Source: Peromyscus leucopus
Lineage: Eukaryota; Chordata; Mammalia; Rodentia; Cricetidae
DNA length: 64,000 nt
Reading direction: 5' to 3'
Assembly: GCF_004664715.2 (NCBI RefSeq)
Contig: NC_051063.1
Span: forward strand, 119,216,629-119,280,628
Part shown: in pieces, positions 60,751-64,000 of the stretch
Numbering within the stretch: the stretch's first letter is position 1
Layout of the letters: every line of letters starts with the position of its first letter
The notes under the pieces: model-generated
The model's input: only the letters and a program-made list of their open reading frames with translations
What the model was told of the DNA's origin: nothing
The model's database searches: none
Position numbers and translations under genes: made by a program

Positions 60751-62289
60751 TGGCCTTGAATTAACAATTAGGTCCATTTTGTGTATAATGTCTCTTAGCT
60801 CCAGTATTTCACTGTTTAATTTTTGTCTGGGAACCATCCATTGGTGAGAGTGGAGTATTGAAGTCTCCCACTATTCATCTGAGAGGACCCATGTATATTT
60901 TAAGCTGTAGTGGTGTTTCTTTTACAAACCTGGGTGCACAGGTGTTTGTGGCATAGATGTTAAGAATTGAAATGTCAACTTATTGGGTTTTTTCCCTTTT
61001 TTTGTGTACGTAGTATCTCTATCTCCTTTTATTATTTTTTGTTTGAAGTTTATTTCATTAGATATTAAAATGACTATATCTGCTTGAGTGTTAGAGGTAC
61101 ATCTTGGATTATCTTTTCCCAACTCTTCACCCTGAGGTTATGTCTTGCCTCAATATTAGGGAGTATTTCTTGGATACAACAGAAGCATGGATTTTCTTTA
61201 GACAGCCATTGTGTTTGTGTATTTTTATTGGGAAATTGAGAGCACTGACTTTGAAATTTCAATTACCAATGATTGTTGATTCATGTGATTTTGCTGAGGG
61301 AAAGGAGATCAGTGAGAGAGAGACAAAGAGAGAGAGACACAGACAGAGAGAAAGAATCCATTCTTTTAATTTTTCTGCTGTGAGACTATTTCCTATTATT
61401 TCATTTGTGTTCTTAAACTTTTTAGTTATGATTTTTTTCTTCTAGCATCTTCTGTACAACTGGATGAATAGGTAGATATTGTTGAAATTTGACTCCTTCA
61501 TGCAATATATTATTTTCTCCATTGATGATGGGTGAAAGTTTTATGGATGGTATAGTAGTCCGGACCGGCCTATGTGGTATCTGTCTGGGATGTTTTGACT
61601 CCATTGAGAAGTTGGGTATAATTCTAATAGACTTGTATTTATATGTTAATTGGTCTTTTCCTTGCCAATTTTAATATTCTTTCTTTGTTCTGTATGCTTT
61701 GTGTTTCTGTTGTTATAGGCAAAGGCACTATCTTCTCTAGTTTAATTTATTTGGTGTTCTGTATACTTCTCATACCTTTATAGTCATTTCTTTCTTTACA
61801 CTAAAAAAAATTTCTTCTATGATTTTGTAGAAAATATTGTCTGGGCCCTTGAGCTGGGTTTCTTTTCCTTCCTATTTCTCTATTATTCTTAGGCTTGATC
61901 TTCATAATGTTCCTGATATCCTGATATCCTGGGTGTTTAATGTCATGATTTTTTCAGTTTTGACAATTTCTTTCACATATGTACCCATTTCTTCTATCAT
62001 CTTCAATGCCTTACATTTTATCACCCATCTCTTGTATTCTGCTAGTGAAGCTTTCCTCTATACTTCATGTTTAGTTCCTAAATTTATCATATCCAGAATT
62101 CCCTCAGTTTGGATTATTTTTATTGATTCTATTTCCATTTTCTGGTCTTAAACAGTTTTATATATTTCCTTATACTGTCGGCTTGTGTTTTTCCATGTTT
62201 CTTTAAGGAATTCATTAATTTCCTAGGGACCTCCATCAAATCCAAAAAGGCAATTTTAAGGTATTTTTCTTGTCCTTTCAGCTATGTTT

Positions 62290-63190
62290 AGATATTCAGG
62301 GCCTGCTGAGGTAAGATAGCTGGGCTCTAATGAAGACATACTGTCGTGGCTGTTGTTGATTGATTTTTATGCTGGCATCCTGGCATCTGGGTTTTGGGTT
62401 CTTAAAATTGTTAGTGCTGATGTTTGGATTTGTCTTTGTTGGCTGGTGTGTTTTTTCCCTTGGTTTCTCATTCCTCTCTGGATGTTCAGAGTGTGATGTA
62501 TGTTATCTGTGTGTTGCCTGGCATGTTCAGCCACTTGGTTTTTGAGGCTGGGTAATTAGGATGAGTTGAGAAAAGGAAGTTTGGAGGAGAAGGTCTTTGT
62601 GATCCACTGAGGACAGTATCAGACAGGAAAGTTAGAGCACAGCAGGTTTTCAGCAACAGATCTGGGACTGAGACTCAAAGGATTGTATCTCAAGAGTATT
62701 AGGAAGAGGTTGTGAGTCTGTTTTCAATCTACTTGTTGACTTGGGAGGGGTGGTACTTGAATTGTCAGGAGATTCCTACTGGAGTTGAAGGCTGGGATTC
62801 AGTAATGAATGGGGGGGTTAGGAAGGGATAACTTGTTGGACTGACATGAGATATAAGCAGGGGTGAGGGAAGGCTGCAGATGGCATTCTGCTGCAGCACT
62901 AATGAGGAGAATGCAGGATTGTATCTAGGGGAACAGAGAGACAGAAGAAGGCCTGCCATAGCCTACCTAGCTTTCTGGCAGGTATGGCATCTGTTTAAGC
63001 AGGACATGCCTGGTAGAGTTGGGTACTGTAATGTGGGGATGAGCGAGGAAAGGGAGGCTACAAAGCAATGATCGATGGCATTTATGGGAGATGTGGTAAG
63101 AGAAGGGAAGGCTGCAACTGGTGTTCTGGTTCAGCACCAGGGAGTAAACTGTGGAACTGGGTCTGGAGGAAAGGAGAAGCATGAGAAGGT
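62290..63190 (-). repeat. L1 5' UTR with degenerate monomers
   Basis: Purine-rich on the plus strand, with a unit recurring at about 239 bp ('ggcattctgctgcagcac' at 62882 and 'ggtgttctggttcagcac' at 63120). Related to the monomers at 49020-49490. It would be the promoter of the antisense L1. Confidence 0.6.
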
Positions 63191-63324
63191 ACTGAAATTA
63201 TGCTTTATAATATGATGCATGTATGTAAAGGGAGACTTTTCAGTGGATCCATACTGTGAATCACTGCTGTTTTTGTCATATATGTTGAGCTTTTTATTTC
63301 AAAATTGTATCTGATTTTCCACAG

Positions 63325-63448
63325 ACTCCACCCTCTATATGCAGTAGGCCTTGCAATCCAGGATTCAGAAAATCCCCTCAGCAGGGAAATGCTGTCTGCT
63401 GTTTTGACTGTAACCCCTGTCCAGAAAATGAAATTTCAAACATGACAA
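63325..63448 (+). CDS. Vmn2r: V2R exon 5 (cysteine-rich linker)
   Basis: 124 bp, phase 0 in and 1 out, as in other family C V2R genes. Encodes TPPSICSRPCNPGFRKSPQQ and then GNAVCCFDCNPCPENEISN, the nine-cysteine (NCD3G) linker that couples the flytrap domain to the membrane helices; six of the cysteines are in this exon. Acceptor 'ctgattttccacag', donor gtaaga at 63449. Intact. The next exon, with seven membrane helices, is not in the window. Confidence 0.95.
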
Positions 63449-63790
63449 GTAAGAATATAATTTACCAAAATAATCAACTGATTGTTTATTTTCTACCATG
63501 TTTATATAGTTCTCAGAGATCTCTTTGGGGAAAAGGAAAAGATAAATGTCATTATAAATGTAAATGAGTTAAGAACACTGCTCTTTGAAACTATATGCTG
63601 CCTTGTTCATGAACTATACATTATGGTCTAATCATTCCAAACAAGTGAATTAGTATTTTCTCATAGATACTTCTTTACAGTACTAAATATTTCCTGTACA
63701 TCTAGTCTATATTTTAGAATTCAGAATATTGTAATAAATTTTATCTACTTTTAATTTTATTAAAGTTATGAATGCTATGCACCTGTCTCA
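63449..63790 (+). other. Start of V2R intron 5
   Basis: AT-rich intron sequence without recognised repeats. Confidence 0.5.
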
Positions 63791-64000
63791 GCTACAGTTT
63801 ATAAAGCGATAAAGAGACACCATGACCATGGCAACTCTTATAAAGGAAAAACATTTAATTGGAGTGGCTTATAGTTCAGAAATTTAATCCAATATCACCA
63901 TGGTGGGACATAGTGGCATATAGGCAGACATGATACTAGAGAAAGAGCTGGAAAATTACAACTTCATCCAAAGGCAACAGAAATGAACAAGGTATCATAC
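63791..64000. repeat. Rodent interspersed repeat, cut by window end
   Basis: 'gagacaccatgaccatggcaactcttataaag' and 'gcatataggcagacatgatact' are landmarks of a common rodent repeat whose family I cannot name securely. Confidence 0.55.

Larger units (their letters stand above)
54111..63190 (-). mobile_element. Old, almost complete antisense L1 filling V2R intron 4
   Basis: Read on the minus strand: 5' UTR (63190-62290), ORF1 (62280-61640), ORF2 endonuclease and reverse transcriptase (61600-57110, interrupted), ORF2 C terminus (to 55860) and 3' UTR (55860-54111). ORF2 pieces include SILNIYA-like endonuclease sequence (60922-61122) and DLERTIHNFIWTNN (57161-57349). Nested inside are B1s at 54277, 56955 and 60006, a second L1 3' end at 57490-58335 and an unnamed insert near 60375-60750. 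Stops are frequent. The element is opposite in sense to the receptor gene. Confidence 0.8.

Noticed and set aside
60370..60837. 155-codon minus-strand frame
   Set aside because: It runs from L1 ORF2 into an unnamed insert and out of it again; a chimera of repeats without family similarity.

Overview
The window looks like mammalian, AT-rich, repeat-dense DNA from a muroid rodent, most likely a cricetid (hamster, deer mouse or vole type). This rests on many B1 SINEs whose right half carries the 'aggcgcaaagctacacagag' variant that I associate with cricetids, on Lx-type L1 elements, and on rodent class II (ERVK-like) retroviruses with lysine-tRNA primer sites. The species assignment is an inference.

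The only protein-coding locus of the host with recognisable exon structure is a type 2 vomeronasal receptor (V2R, Vmn2r; family C GPCR) on the plus strand. Exons 2 to 5 lie at 51511-51787, 52169-52974, 53691-53918 and 63325-63448, with matching splice sites and phases. Together they encode the Venus-flytrap pheromone-binding domain and the cysteine-rich linker. The seven-helix exon would lie beyond base 64000. Two copies of a V2R first exon are present upstream, at 9551-9756 and 33870-34074, inside homologous blocks. One has a stop codon and the other a one-base deletion. Exon 3 has a further one-base deletion in a T run. As given, this is a V2R pseudogene plus an orphan first exon, typical of a V2R cluster that turns over by duplication, although both deletions are single bases and should be checked against reads.

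Region by region. 0-3.2 kb: a SINE-bearing LTR on the minus strand, then a complete non-autonomous ERV with 6-bp target-site duplications. 3.2-12.5 kb: unassigned sequence, old SINEs, a local duplication pair, V2R exon 1 copy A and a solo LTR. 12.5-28.5 kb: a nest in which an antisense L1 was invaded by a class II provirus, itself invaded by an L1 fragment and a Dnajb6 processed pseudogene. 28.6-32.4 kb: a B1 and a sense L1. 32.4-35 kb: V2R exon 1 copy B. 35-46 kb: antisense L1s, split by a second non-autonomous ERV and a rodent repeat. 45.8-50.2 kb: satellite-like GC-rich repeats, an ERV interior fragment, another LTR and L1. 51.5-53.9 kb: V2R exons 2-4. 54.1-63.2 kb: intron 4, filled by an old, almost complete antisense L1 with nested insertions. 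63.3 kb: exon 5.

No tRNA or rRNA gene, CRISPR array, operon or intact non-repeat open reading frame was seen. Most open frames here are chance frames in repeats.
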